NCBI RefSeq assembly: GCF_000002985.6
Contig: NC_003281.10
Coordinates: 7,874,001-7,938,000, forward strand
Length of the DNA: 64,000 nucleotides
Origin: Caenorhabditis elegans
Lineage: Eukaryota > Nematoda > Chromadorea > Rhabditida > Rhabditidae
Reading direction: 5' to 3'
Part shown: in pieces, positions 47,201-58,823 of the stretch
Position numbering within the stretch: position 1 is the first letter of the stretch
Layout: every line of letters begins with the position of its first letter
Program-made: the position numbers and the translations under genes
The notes under the pieces: generated by a model
What the model was told of the DNA's origin: nothing
What the model saw: only the letters and a program-made list of their open reading frames with translations
The model's database searches: none

Positions 47201-50200
47201 TGTGGTGGCTGCTTGGCAATTACACGAAACCATGTTCCATTCGAATCTTGAAGGGCATAAGCTCCACCAGCCACAATTTCCTGTAATTAATGAATACAGT
47301 TGTCTCATTTATGTAAAAGTACCAGGGCTGGGCATTTTTTGGATTTTTCGAACCAAAAAGGCAACAAAAAACCACTTTGGAACTCCAAACGTTTTTTGTA
47401 GATCTACAAAGTATATTTTACAAGTTTCGGGTTTTTTATAGTTTTTAATTCGTTATCCGAAATATTAGTTTTTGAATTCTTTTATTCATCTTTGTATGTT
47501 TATCAAAAAATATTTACGTTTTTTAATTGTTTCAACAACTTCAATTTTTTTCTTTTTTCGTCGGAAGCCAGTTGAGCACATGAACTTACATAAATTGCAA
47601 CTCGACTATCGAGTGCCGATGGCGGAGTTTCTTGAGCATAAATCTCAGCGAGCGTAGTTCCAATTTTTTCATACTGATCGTCATCCGCGAGAGCTCGAAT
47701 AAAGAATCTCTTTGGCGAATCTGCATAGACGATTGACACAGTTGATCCTTCTTTTAGAGCGACAGATTGTTGAGAAAGCTGAATATTAAATAAAATTGAT
47801 CTTAAAAAATTGAATTTAAAAAACATACCGTTTTTGCATGCTCCGTTGGCTCATTCTCTTTTCTTTGTTTAATTTTTTTCAACTCATCCGCAGTTGGTTC
47901 TCGATCCGTGGAAATGACTGAATAAGTATTGAATGTTTAAATGTTTCAAAAAGAATACAAAATATTTTTAGAAAACATTTGGTGCAGAACAAAAAACAAA
48001 TTACGAGTGAGTATATAATTACACAACGATTAGAACTCACTGAAATCGGAATTCAATTCCTCCATATTCGAATTAAGGTTAGAGAAGACAGAGGGGGCGT
48101 GGTGTTAATGCGAATTGGGCAAGCTGAAAGTAGGGATTAGATGAAGCATCAGCAGCAGGAGGCTTTGGATGATGGGATCAATTTCATGCAATGAAGGGAT
48201 AGGCTAAGCAAAGAATAAAGGGGATTGGACAGTAAAGAGGTGATGTTAATTAAGTCGTTGAAATGTGAGTATATATTAGGTTGGGAATACTTATGACCGA
48301 GTAAATAAATAGAAGAATTGGCGGGAATTTTTAATTTAATCGTTTGTAATACTGTTTGAACAGGTTCCTTTGATTTAGCAATTATTTACTTCATCACTTT
48401 TGAAATAATCAGAATTAATTTCTAGTATATTTTTTTTGAAAAACGTGAACTTCATATTGTAGTAATTTTTTACAACAGTGGTTTGTCAAGGGACGTTTTC
48501 CTTTTTTTTTAACAATTTGTGTTTCAAAAAGCTATTGATGAGGTAAGAATTTTGTTTCGACGAATCTAAAATAGTCTTAAATTAAGAAATATCATTTAAA
48601 AAATCAAAAAAGAATGAAAAATTATACACACTTTTTAACCTATCAGACAGATTTTTCATTTCTTGTCGATTTTCATCATTTTTTCGTATTTCATGATTAT
48701 TTTGAGTAATTTTAAGTAAACCCCTCATTTTCCGTTTTTTTTGCAGTTTACCCAATGAAATAATCGAATGGATTTTCTTGGGATCCATCCTGTTGCTCAC
48801 ACTTTTCTCAATAATTATGGGTGGTTATTTGACAATGCGGATTAGGAGGGTATTTTCTTTTTGAATTTATTCAGTTAATTCTAAATATTTTAGATGGGCG
48901 GATTCAATCTGAAAATTTCATACAGGCCACCGGATTCTGAAGCAGAAACTAAGAAGAAGAAAAAGCAAAAACTAATTATTTGATTTTTAAATATTTTTCG
49001 AATAAAAATAAATTAGTAATTTTACTAGTAACACTTCAAACTAATAATTTAGGTCGAGGGACAAAGAGACATAGAAAGGACAAGAAAAGGACAGTTATTC
49101 TGTATGTGTGTCCCCGTTTTCCGACAGCATGTTCACATAATTGTTATTTCTTTTCACTTTTTGAGTGTCTATTTAAATGTATTCAGAATGTATTCATTCA
49201 CCTCGTACATTTACTGAATTTATGGGTGGTCTTTTGAACGATGATGTGTTTGAGAGACGGACGAACAGTATGGTGATGGGGCCGCGTGTCTGGAAATTGC
49301 TTTTTTTGGAATAATTTTTTAGTCTTTATTTCTCGAAAAGTAGCGGTTTTCATGAAAAATTACGATAATGGGTCTCGGGACGATTTGAAATTATTTGCGC
49401 TACAATATGTGAAGAGTACTGTAGTTATGACCATTGAAGTCGTTTTTTTTGTTTTTGTTTGTGTCGTACTCGTGTCGTACTCGTGAATGGCGCACACTCT
49501 TTTAAGTTTTCAATCGCGTCGAGACCGGGTACCGTAATTTAGGTGATATAATACTTTTGATAGCTTAGAATATACCTGAGCTTCAAACTCTTCTGCAGCA
49601 GTGACTTGCTGAATCCAATCTTCGGGAAGTTCACGTCCAAGTCCTTTTGAAACAAATCTGAAAACCAAAAAACTTTTGAATTTTCTAAAAAAAACAGTAA
49701 TTACTATCAAGAGCGCCATCGAAAATTTTTCGCTTTTTCTAGAAAAATATCGACAAATCGAAAATTTATCAAAAATACATAGATTTTGATATTTTAATGA
49801 TTAAAAAATAACATGTATTTTTTAGTGGTGAAACGATCCGGAATTATTAAAAATTTGATTTTTTTTTTCGATTTTTCTTTGAAAAAAACATTTTGAAAAA
49901 TATCTACAAAAAAAACCTACTCCTCATGATATTTTTCCGAAAGATGAGTTGCTGCAACACCCATTGGAAAATTAGTTTTGATCATCTCATATAGAACTTC
50001 TCGAATCTCTTCCATTTCTTCCGAAACATCCATGTCCGAGTTAACTGAAACCATTATGATGATGAAATGTGACTTTTGAAAACAACAAAAAAAAAGTAGA
50101 AAATCGGAAAAATTTTCGGATTATTTTTGTTTTCTGTTTGAGTGTGTGAGAATTGTGATGTTTTTGTAGTCCGACAGAAAAATCAATTTTTCTGCCGGGA

Positions 50201-50915
50201 AAGAGAAAAACGAAAAAAATTTATTTAGCTTTTCAATACTTTGTTGATTTTTTCTTTGTGATTGTTAAAATAACAAAATTTTTGCCTATTTATTTTTAAA
50301 AAGATTTTTCATTTTGATTTTTCATAGTTTCTCGTTTTCCAAAATTTTCCAACTATTTTTTAATTTTTTTAGGTTTGCTTCAAATTAAAAAAAAATAGAC
50401 CGTAATTGCCGAATAAGCCTGTTAAAAAATTTAAATTATTTTTCTAAATTTGTTTTTCTTTAATTTTTGGTTTGAAAAACTGATGACAACCTCCCATTTT
50501 TGGAAAATTGAACGAAAAAATCGAAAATTCAATGTTTATTAATTTTTTGTTGAAAATCCCTGACATTACTGACAACTTAAACGTTTTTTTTTTCTGAAAA
50601 TTGAAAAATCTATTTTTAAAAATTCAGGAATTTTTTTTTAATTTTTAAACGTTTTCAATTAACATTTTTTAATAATTTCCTCTGCTGGAAAATGCTTTAA
50701 AATTTGTCATATTCACCAGTTTTATTTTTGTAAAATTGAAAAAATCATAAAATAATTTTTTTATCAGTCATATTCGGTCATTACTGTCCATTTTGTATGA
50801 TTTATAGAAAAAAAAACTTACTTCGATCAAAAATGGTAGACGGCACCAAACCATTAACCGCCGACATGAATTTTGCAGACGAAGATGATGACGTGCCATC
50901 TGGCGGTGTTGTCAT
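44278..50915 (-). CDS. LOTUS (OST-HTH) and double Tudor domain protein, TDRD5/TDRD7-like
   Basis: Probably a germ-granule RNA-regulatory protein, inferred from TDRD5/7 relatives. Long form exons: 50822-50915, 49921-50044, 49576-49657, 47590-47778, 47097-47280, 45876-46003, 45626-45826, 45387-45577, 45267-45331, 44546-44769, 44278-44499, 567 codons. A LOTUS winged-helix domain lies at about residues 34-95 (REVLYEMIKTNFPMGVAATH). Tudor 1 is at about 105-215 (GSTVSIVYADSPKRFFIRAL, GTWFRVIAK, CHFVDVGVCEKF) and Tudor 2 at about 395-445 (GFYAAFIDDRWERVQCIR, CVYLLDVGAFQYV). A short form starts at 48065 (exons 48041-48065, 47829-47917) and joins the same downstream exon at 47778, replacing the LOTUS domain with a Lys/Glu-rich leader (505 codons). 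Two plus-strand genes are nested in its introns. It may be the gene known as tag-250, which I could not verify. Confidence 0.88.
44985..45240. repeat. Palindromic repeat, family A copy 5
   Basis: In the Tudor-gene intron 44770-45266. Left arm TACGGTATTCGGTCTCGACG, right GTGTCGAGAACTGGTACAGT, with TACAGTACTTTTTAAAAGCG between. Confidence 0.75.
46140..47000 (+). CDS. Secreted two-EF-hand protein, MCFD2-like, nested in an intron
   Basis: Exons 46140-46178, 46235-46296, 46343-46552 and 46937-47000 give 124 codons. A signal peptide (MFSALFLLALVVLTVNG) is followed by two canonical EF-hand loops, DTNQDNHLDGVE and DKNGDGMISFSE. Length, signal peptide and the order LKDHYG...YYFKVGDTNQDNHLDGVEL...LDKNGDGMISFSEY resemble MCFD2, the Ca2+-binding partner of the ER-Golgi cargo receptor LMAN1/ERGIC-53; the role in glycoprotein export is inferred. 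The whole gene lies on the opposite strand inside intron 46004-47096 of the LOTUS-Tudor gene. Its third intron carries an inverted repeat. AATAAA near 47075 is the poly(A) signal. Confidence 0.85.
46642..46846. repeat. Inverted repeat, family B (CTCCGCCC ends), inside a nested intron
   Basis: Arms 46642-46678 (GCTCCGCCCACGACCCATAG...GTTAGGTAT) and 46811-46846 (ATACCTAACGAAATACGTGG...GGGGGCGGAGC). About 26 of 36 positions pair. A related half-element with ATACCTAACGAGACC and GGGGGGCGGA lies at 20934-20971 in the intron of the 74-residue gene. Confidence 0.65.
48538..48983 (+). CDS. 65-residue single-pass membrane protein nested in the Tudor gene
   Basis: Exons 48538-48542 (only ATGAG), 48747-48849 and 48894-48983. 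The product starts MSLPNEIIEW, has one hydrophobic span (IFLGSILLLTLFSIIMGGYL), then MRIRR and a basic Lys-rich tail (ETKKKKKQK). Splice sites are good (AG|GTAAGAA, TTTTTGCAG, TTTTAG) and phases agree, although a five-base coding first exon makes the start less certain. It lies on the opposite strand in the 1797-base intron 47779-49575 of the LOTUS-Tudor gene, upstream of the short-form promoter. AATAAA at about 49001-49010 fits a 3' end. Confidence 0.6.
49400..49545. repeat. Palindromic repeat, family A copy 6 (partial)
   Basis: Right arm CGTCGAGACCGGGTACCGTA is clear at about 49518-49540; the left arm is reduced to GAGTACTGTAG (49413-49424). In the long-form-specific intron of the LOTUS-Tudor gene. 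Confidence 0.6.
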
Positions 50916-53051
50916 CTGAAAATTGAAAGAAATATGGAAATAGAGGTATTGCTTGGAGAGAATGCAGAATGCAGAGGCAAGAAATCGAAGCAGTAATTCG
51001 AGAAGGAGATGGGGTGAATCAAGTGGGGGATTAGATGGAAAAGAAGAAGAAAAAGGTGGTGAAGACTTGTCACACACTCATACTTTCTTTATGCAATGTG
51101 TATCTGGATTGAATTGTGAAACAATAGAACAATTTTATAAATTTTTTACAAAAAAATTGGTATTTTAGCGCCAAAAAATGCAAAAAAAAAATCCTTAGTG
51201 TACTTCAAACATTTTACATATTTTCCAAAATATTTTTTTGAGAAATATGTTTTTTAAATGACTTTTTTCTAACAAGTATTTATTTTTGATATATTTTTCA
51301 AAGGTTAATTTGCTAGAATAATTACAGTTAGAGCGCAAACTCAAAAATGTTCAAGTATCGAAATAAATCCAAATTTGACTTTTTTTGTTTCTCGAATTTT
51401 TCTTGTCTCAGCTTTGATTGTCAGTTAACTTTTCTTAAAAGAAAACAGTAAAAATAAATCAATATAAAAAATTGGGGAAAACACTCAAAAAGTTGAGTTT
51501 GTCTTGACGTGGAAATGAACGGAAGGCAAACATGGACACGGCCCTTGTTTGACACTTTCTTTCGCAATTTCTTCGCCTGACTGTTCATTGTGCATTAGAA
51601 CAAAGGTCGAAGAGTTCATTGATCCAGATCTTTGGCGTTTTTTATTCGCAAAAATATAGAGAAGATTACTGATACTATAGGGTCAAAACCACTTCTATTT
51701 CAAAAAATTTAGAATTTAAACAAATCTTCAAAAGCCAAAAAAAAAAAAAAAAAAGAAATACATTTCCTGTGTACCAACTGAAATCACAACACCCTATTCC
51801 ACGTGTGTGAAAGTTTAACTATAGACCAGGAAAAACTACATCGACACAGACTGTAAAAGGAAGGAATTATATATTCGGTTGCTTGTCTCGTTGTTCCCAT
51901 TGTTCCAACGAGGAGAGGGAATAAAAAGTGGCAAGAAAGAATGAGATTTGTTATTATTTTATTATTCGAATGTGAAATGTAGGTGGATAAAATAAAAGTG
52001 GTGAAATTCAAATATATCTGAATAATTCAGAAAACTAATTTCTAATACCAAGCTGGTCCACTAATCAATGATAAGCAAATAAAGTGAACTGTTAAGACAA
52101 TACGGACCGCATGGGAAAGTAAGCAAAGCAGAGCTATACTCAGAGAGACGCAGACACATATACAGAACACAGTACATGTAGATGGACACGTCGATTTTCT
52201 TTTCCGTTTTGCGCCAAATATTCATCGGATGAGAACGGGTGTTTAGAGGGGAAGACAACGGAAAATATCACAGGGATTTCGGAGGGAGAAGCATTGAAGA
52301 ATATTGCAAAGAGCTTATGTTTGTACAGGCGGACAGAGACTATTGCAGTTGCATCAGTAGATACAGTGGAAACATTTTGAAATTAAAATCCACGTGGGAA
52401 ATCTAACAAAAATTAGAAAATATAACTTTTTTCCACTTCCACGATTTTCAAGGAGGTGCATTTATTTTAGAATGGTCTCGCCACGCATTGCGAACTAACC
52501 TAACAAATTAAGGCGCGCCTTTAAGATTACTGATTTTGTTAGCAATTCTTTATCGATTTTTCTCGATTTCCAAACATAAAAATTGGATTTTTTCCGATTT
52601 TCGATATTTTCGGCTAATATATACAACTAAATCAAAAGAATATAATAAGAAAGAAACCGGCATTTTGTTGGCGATTCTAATCTAAATGTTCGTGCGATTA
52701 GGGAAAAGATGTTTTATGAATTTATTGCGTGTAAGAAAGCGGGTAGACAAGGTCGAACAATTTATAGAGGTTCTTCCCTCCGCCACGTTTGGAATTAGTT
52801 ATGAGTGGAGGTCACTTTAAACTGGAATTGGTTATTTTGAAAAAGAATTATGGAAATCTCGAAAAAGTTAATAAATTCTTTTTCAGATTTTTTTAAAGTT
52901 AATAATGAGAAGTAATTGAAAATTGAATAAAGATTAAAATATGAATAATGAAAATCGAAAATCATTATTTCAAGAATTTCAGTAAGTATAAAAATTCAAA
53001 TTATGAACTTATTTATCAAAAAAAAAAGGACCCGCAAATACATTAAACAAT
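50916..53051. other. Intergenic region upstream of the LOTUS-Tudor gene
   Basis: About 2.1 kb, promoter side of the long Tudor form and 3' side of the zinc-finger gene. AT-rich, with a 16-base A run near 51738 and a short palindromic TTAAGGCGCGCCTTTAA at about 52510-52526 whose flank (TGGTCTCGCCACGCA) also occurs at 39780. Open frames around 51784-52258 have no coding support. Confidence 0.45.
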
Positions 53052-54620
53052 TTAGACACCTCGTCGATTAATGGATAGATCTTGATGTGGAGTTGTGACA
53101 GACATCGGACGAAAGTTTATTGCAATATTTTGAAGTTCAGGGCGAGTCTGTGGAATTTGACAGGAATCCTGAAACAAAATTTTTAGAACACAAGTATGAC
53201 GTTGTAAATACCTTACCAATGAAATATTTTGATATGTGGGCGTTTGCACTTGTCGTGAGTGTGAAGTTCTGAAGTTTCAAAATTAAAATAATAAAAATCA
53301 GCTTACTATCAGAATTAAAAGTTTGATGTTTATCAATAATTCCAGAATGTTTTATGCTAAACTTTTCGGCACTTTTTTTGTAAACTCACAATTTTCTGAC
53401 TAACACGATTGGCCGTTTGAATTTCAAGTTGGCGAACTTCATAACTTCTACTTCTGCTTCTCTCTCCCATTCGTGAACTCGATCTTTAGTTACCTCTGGC
53501 TGCAAAATGTTTTTTAACCTTTTCAATTCTCAAAGATAAAATAAATACTCCATCTCTACATATCAGAAAAATTTGTTTGAATGCTTCTCGGGCGGCTGTC
53601 TCTTTTTTGGGATCGTATTCCTTGAATAGCTGAAAATATATAAATTTTTAAAAAAATGTTTATATTGCTCCATACCGTAACTTCATCTTTCGGATGTCTT
53701 GTACTCAAATGAAAACGACCTTCTTCTTCAGTGTAAAATCCATCTTTTTTACAATGAAAACAACGGTAGGGGCGATATCTTAATGTTTGAAGTTTTATGA
53801 ATGCTCAAAAATTTTATTTACATATTTAGTTAAATAATTTGAATTGAAATTCTTACTTTAAATGTGTGCAGAGAACGTGATATTCGAATCCCCTCCAAGT
53901 TTTAATAATCGCGTTGCAGTGACAACAATAAGGCAATGCTTTGTGTTCTAAAATGCAAATTTTAAATAGTTGAATTGAAAAAAATTAAACTCACGACTCA
54001 AAATATCATCTTTTTCATCCAGATATCGATCGCTCAGGTGTGTTGGATGTGCTTGCATTGTTATTGGAACAACAAAATTCGAACCTGACTAAGAAATGCA
54101 TTTTTCTTTCGTTTTTTTTAGTGGAGTTGGGGAAAATTTTCATCTCAAACTCAATTTTTCTCACCCTGTGTATAGTCTGCATTCCATTTTTCTTTGCAGA
54201 TTCCGCGACGGCTACCGTCGTTTCTCGACTTGTCCGTAAACGGTTGTTCCGATGATTTTGTGAGTGGAGGTTATGCGTTTTTTCTGTAAAAAAAGCTTTG
54301 CAGAATATTCTTCCATTTTTCATTTTTTCTTTTTTTTTTGAGGGAGAATTCGTTTGAATTGTTTCCTGAAAATTTAATTCCAAGAATTCCAGATTACCGT
54401 CGTCAACAGGCTTCCAATTTGACATCGATGCTTGCGATGGATCAATTGTTTTGTTGATCATCTGAAATTGTCAGAAATTATGTTTTTATGAGACAGAAGG
54501 AGAGAGAAGGCTTAAAATAACAAAAAAAAACGTTTTATTGAAAAATAATTGAAAAAAAACACTCACTATTCCCTCATTTCCAGATTTTAGGTATCGAAAA
54601 TCTAATCTATCCTCATTCAT
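53052..54620 (-). CDS. C2H2 zinc-finger protein, two fingers, 332 residues
   Basis: Exons 54567-54620, 54165-54461, 53995-54088, 53857-53947, 53676-53778, 53549-53629, 53390-53499, 53217-53268 and 53052-53168 give 332 codons. Two adjacent C2H2-type fingers lie in the middle: YCCHCNAIIKTWRGFEYHVL followed by CTH, and RCFHCKKDGFYTEEEGRFHL followed by STRH. The N-terminal third is charged and Lys/Ser-rich; the C-terminal third has a Lys/Glu helix (WEREAEVEVMKF) and a Gln/Thr/Pro-rich tail. Nuclear nucleic-acid binding is inferred only from the fingers. No orthologue recognised. One donor (53549) was chosen over a nearer one because it alone keeps the frame. It is divergent from npp-15, with 429 bases between start codons. 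Confidence 0.8.
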
Positions 54621-55049
54621 CTTTCGCTGGGTTAATATAAACAATAAATTGAGCTTTTAATTTTCTAGTTCATGAGACTGAAAATGGCGAGTGCACAGTT
54701 CTGATCGAATAGTGCGCCTGCTAAGAAACGCGCCAACACTGGGTGCTTGACACGCAAAATTGTGGGAATTTGAATTTTAACGAAAATATTTTTCAGTTTT
54801 GAACTATTTAATTGATTTAAACAAATATTTTGAACGTTTTTTTGGAAATTGGAAACAAAAACAAAAATATTTCATACCGTGTTTTTAAAGGCGCAGAGTT
54901 CCCACATTTTGAAGGGTCTCGCATCGAAATTGAATTCAAAATCTGTTTGTGGCGCGAAACTTTTGTTTCGGAACATGTGAACATTTTCATTTTGCAATTT
55001 CTTCTCTTTTCTAAATATCGCCCCCTTTTCTAATCACTGAAATTTCAGA

Positions 55050-58000
55050 ATGTCGGGACGAGATCTCGAACTAACTCTCGATAGAGTATCCAGCATAGAA
55101 TACCCGGCACTGGTGAAAGAGGCCTTTCTGAATAGTGAGTCGAAAAATGATCAAACAGAAATTTCTCAACTGATTTAGATTGGCACGCTTCAGCTCATCG
55201 ATCCGAGGTGACTTCAAATTGTGCATCACTCAATGACAGGTACTGCTGGGTTCTGTCTCGAAATCAAATTTTCATTTGGGAGCGGGCGAAGGTGAGATTT
55301 AAAAAATAACAATTCTCGAATTAAATTGAACTTTCAGTCGAGCCATCGTGCTATAATCCCCACTCAGCTTCCGTTGCCGACCAGTGGCCTTCCTCGCTCA
55401 GTAAAGTGCGTTGTTGTATATGATGGAGTCCACCGTGGTGCAAACAAAACCCCGTGTCCAGGAATTCTCGTTGTCTCACCTGAAGGAGTTCTTCGACATT
55501 GGACTTCAATTGAATCTCAAACATACATTGAAGAAGTTTTGGATATCAATAACGAGGTTGCTCTGCGGGTGGAATTGACTGATGAGCCGATCGATGGAAA
55601 ATCAGCTTCTTTCCTACTGACAACTACATCAGGAACTGTCTATTTTTTGAATGGAAAAGGGCAAGATTCGGCAAAAACGGGTGCATTGGAATGCAATAAA
55701 GTAGCTGGTCGAGAAGCACATGGATTCAGAAGACGTCTTTCTTCAATAATGTTCGGAGGAGAATCCAAGGAATCTACGTCACTAATTACGAACAGTTTCC
55801 AACATCAATCCAAAGATTTACTGGTTGTAACAGTGTCTCCAGATGTTCTGACAGTTTATAATATGTACACACCATGTGAACTTTGGTCACTGAAAACCAA
55901 GGAATTTTTCCAACCAAAGATTGCATCGTTTTTCGAAGCGGACTTGAAGGTTTGCATTTTGCAACTTAAAAATAATAAGTGAATTTCTCAAAATATGAGA
56001 ATGCTTCAGAGAACTCCACTGAAAGTCCGAGCGAGGTTGATTGATGCAGCAGTCTTCCGAGATGGTCTGATGATTCTAATCGGTGGAACTCATGAAGAGT
56101 CTCAATCTGTTCACATGTTCATGGTCTGGATGAGTGCTAACTGGCAAACAGAGCAACCCACCGGAGTAGTTTGGTCAGCAAGAGTTCCAATGAATGAGCA
56201 TCGCGCCCTTTTTTCGAAGATTGACGATTCGATCTACTCTAATCTGACGTTGTGTATTCCCAAGAATACTGCAGAGTCGAAAAAGGCTGATAGAACAGAT
56301 GGAATCATTATCATCAATCCCTACTTTGGTACTACATAACAAAATTAATTTAATTTTTGATGATATTTTTCAGCGGTATCTCTATACCTTCCATTCGATT
56401 TGGCCAAACCGAAAAAACCGGAAAGTCTATACCGTCATGTTTCCATTCCACCCCGAGATCAACTTCTAGGATATGCAATTTGCTCACAATATGTCTATAT
56501 TATGATGCTAGAATCCGGTGTCTCTACAATTCGTCTTCTACCACGTGGATTTGCAGACAGCTCGATCTATACACATGAGCAAGTCGTCGTACCATCTCTG
56601 TCAGTAGGCACTGATGATTGGCCAATTTTAAGCGAACTCTTGTCTGAAATGGTTGCATCTGGACTTCCGAAGACTCCACTTTATCAATCATTGCATCGGG
56701 CTTTCGAGCTTTTCGCAGAAAAACATATGGCAGAGTCGGAAGAGGAATTAAAGGCGATTATCAAAATGCCAGATCAGGAAATTGCTCGTATTGTTTCTCA
56801 ATTTCTCTACGCAATAATTGATTATTCGGATGCTGCCAACAAAACTGACACTGAACTCCACGCGAAGCGAGTGTTGACATCCAGAATCATGCTTTTCCTG
56901 AAGCATATGGGAGTGTATGAAAGAATCATAAGCTCACCCCTGGGAATCAGCAGAGGAGGAATCTTATCGCTACGTGTCGGAGGAACAATGCTGGGAGAAG
57001 TAAAAATTTACACTTAGAAAAATAAACTTATTTTCTGAATTTTCAGGTCTCCGAACGTGTCGCTGCATCAACGGCCATATGGACGTGGAAAACTTCAAAC
57101 GAAACAAATTCTGCAGTTTTCGACGCAATCATCGAGAAAGTTTTGAGAATTCCAGAAGTCCAGGATTTAGGTCTGAAAGATAAAGATGCTCTATTCGGTC
57201 GATGTGGACTAGTTCATCATATTCCTGTTGTTGCTGCTCAACAATTGGAAAAAAATGTGATCGGAAAGACGAAATCACACAGATTCGAAGTGTTTCACGC
57301 TGTATGTGAACTTCTTTCTGGTATCAAAGAAACTATTATCAGTTGGAGAAAGTATGTTTTGATTTGTTAACAGACTTTAACCATTTGTATGAAAGTTGCA
57401 GAACGAAAGTTGCTATTCCTAAGTTCCCTATTTGGTGGACTCTCGAAACTTTTGCATCTTGTTATCGTGATGTTGCTGAAAAGATCATTGAGGAATTGAA
57501 AAATGGATCATCTACTGATAGTGAGAGAGCAAGACTTTTGATGTATATTTTGAGGTAAGAAAGGAAATTTTCTGCTTCGAATATTTCCAAATTAATAAAT
57601 TTTAGCATCTACGATTTCTACCTGTCTGAAAGTGACTCTCAACCAGACAACGACAAAGTTTTGCAAGAAATGATCGCTCTTGGAAAGCCAGCAGACGCTA
57701 TGGAACTGGCAGAGAAACACAAGGACTTTGGAACGTTAGTCAAAAATTATCTAACGACTGATGTTGGCACTCGGCAGAAGACTTTTGAAAGATACAAGAA
57801 GATGTTCGAAAAAGACGATTTCGAGATGTATCTATGTGATTATCTGAAAGAGCATGGACGAAATGATGTACTTTTGCAACAAGGTGGAAGTCGAGTGGAT
57901 GCTTATTTGGATAACTTCAAAGAATTAAGATATTCAAGAGAAATTGCAAATAAACAGTTCGGAAAGGCGGCCCTCACTTTGATGAGTCTTGCTGATGCAG

Positions 58001-58823
58001 AAACTAAGAGCTTCTCAAAATTTGTCGAGTTTCTAACAAGAGCATATTATTGTGCATGTTCCAGTATCGATGGAACAGATGTTTCAGAGGTTCTCGACTT
58101 CTACAAACGACGATATCCGGAGATGAAGCATCGTAAACGTATTCCGACCGAAATATTGAAAATATGCTTCGGCAACGATTTGGATGCGATGATGTCTGTG
58201 GAAGATATGCTCGAATGGAATATGGCTGTCCAGCCGAATGATGAAGCTTCGGTTGAAGGGTTCGCAAGAGCATTCCATTTGTTAGCTGATCTTCTTGCTG
58301 TGCATCCGGATTCGGATGAATTGAAAAAGAAAATTGATAAGACGTGGAAAGCATTAGTGGATTATGACGAGTGGAACCGGGTTAGAAGCAAAGAAGATGT
58401 GGAGAAAAAGACAATTTTCGGAAAATTCTGCAACTATTTGATCAATTCGTATCCTGCTGACAGTAAGTATCAACAGAAAAAAAAACATGAACAAAAATTC
58501 ATTTTACAGAAGGTGATTCTTTCCCAATTTGGATGCCAATATCTCGTCGTCTGATCTTCCCAACCGATATCGACACAGTTCTCGATGAATGTATCGCGAA
58601 TACGACTGGAAATCATCTTTCATGGATCAAAGGTCATCTGAAATGGATTGGAGAGCAACTTTGTAAACAGGCTCTTCTACCAAAATCGGCATTCTTCCGT
58701 CCGGATATGAAACAAGTTGGATCGATTTCTCAAGCAGCTCTCGAAGCATTCGGTCCGATTTTACAACGAAGAGAACAACGATTTATTGATCAGTTGAATC
58801 GTGATTCGATGATGGAGACTTGA
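55050..58823 (+). CDS. npp-15: Nucleoporin Nup133 homologue
   Basis: Scaffold subunit of the Nup107-160 (Y) complex of the nuclear pore, tethering the complex and contributing to pore assembly and kinetochore function. Exons 55050-55134, 55179-55291, 55338-55949, 56010-56328, 56374-56999, 57047-57351, 57402-57554, 57606-58462 and 58510-58823 give 1127 codons, near the size of animal Nup133. The N-terminal half (to about 480) is beta-rich, as expected for the propeller (CWVLSRNQIFIWE, PGILVVSPEGVLRHW, YFLNGKG, LLVVTVSPDVLTVYN), with a loop FGGESKE. The C-terminal half is helical (ELAEKHKDFGTLVKNYL, YDEWNRVRSKEDVEKKTIFG). A splice acceptor one base upstream of the ATG suggests trans-splicing. 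It is followed on the same strand by ran-2 after about 1 kb. Confidence 0.94.

Noticed and set aside
50953-51168. 71-codon plus-strand frame rich in Arg/Glu/Ser
   Set aside because: Lies antisense to the immediate upstream region of the LOTUS-Tudor gene, in purine-rich low-complexity sequence.
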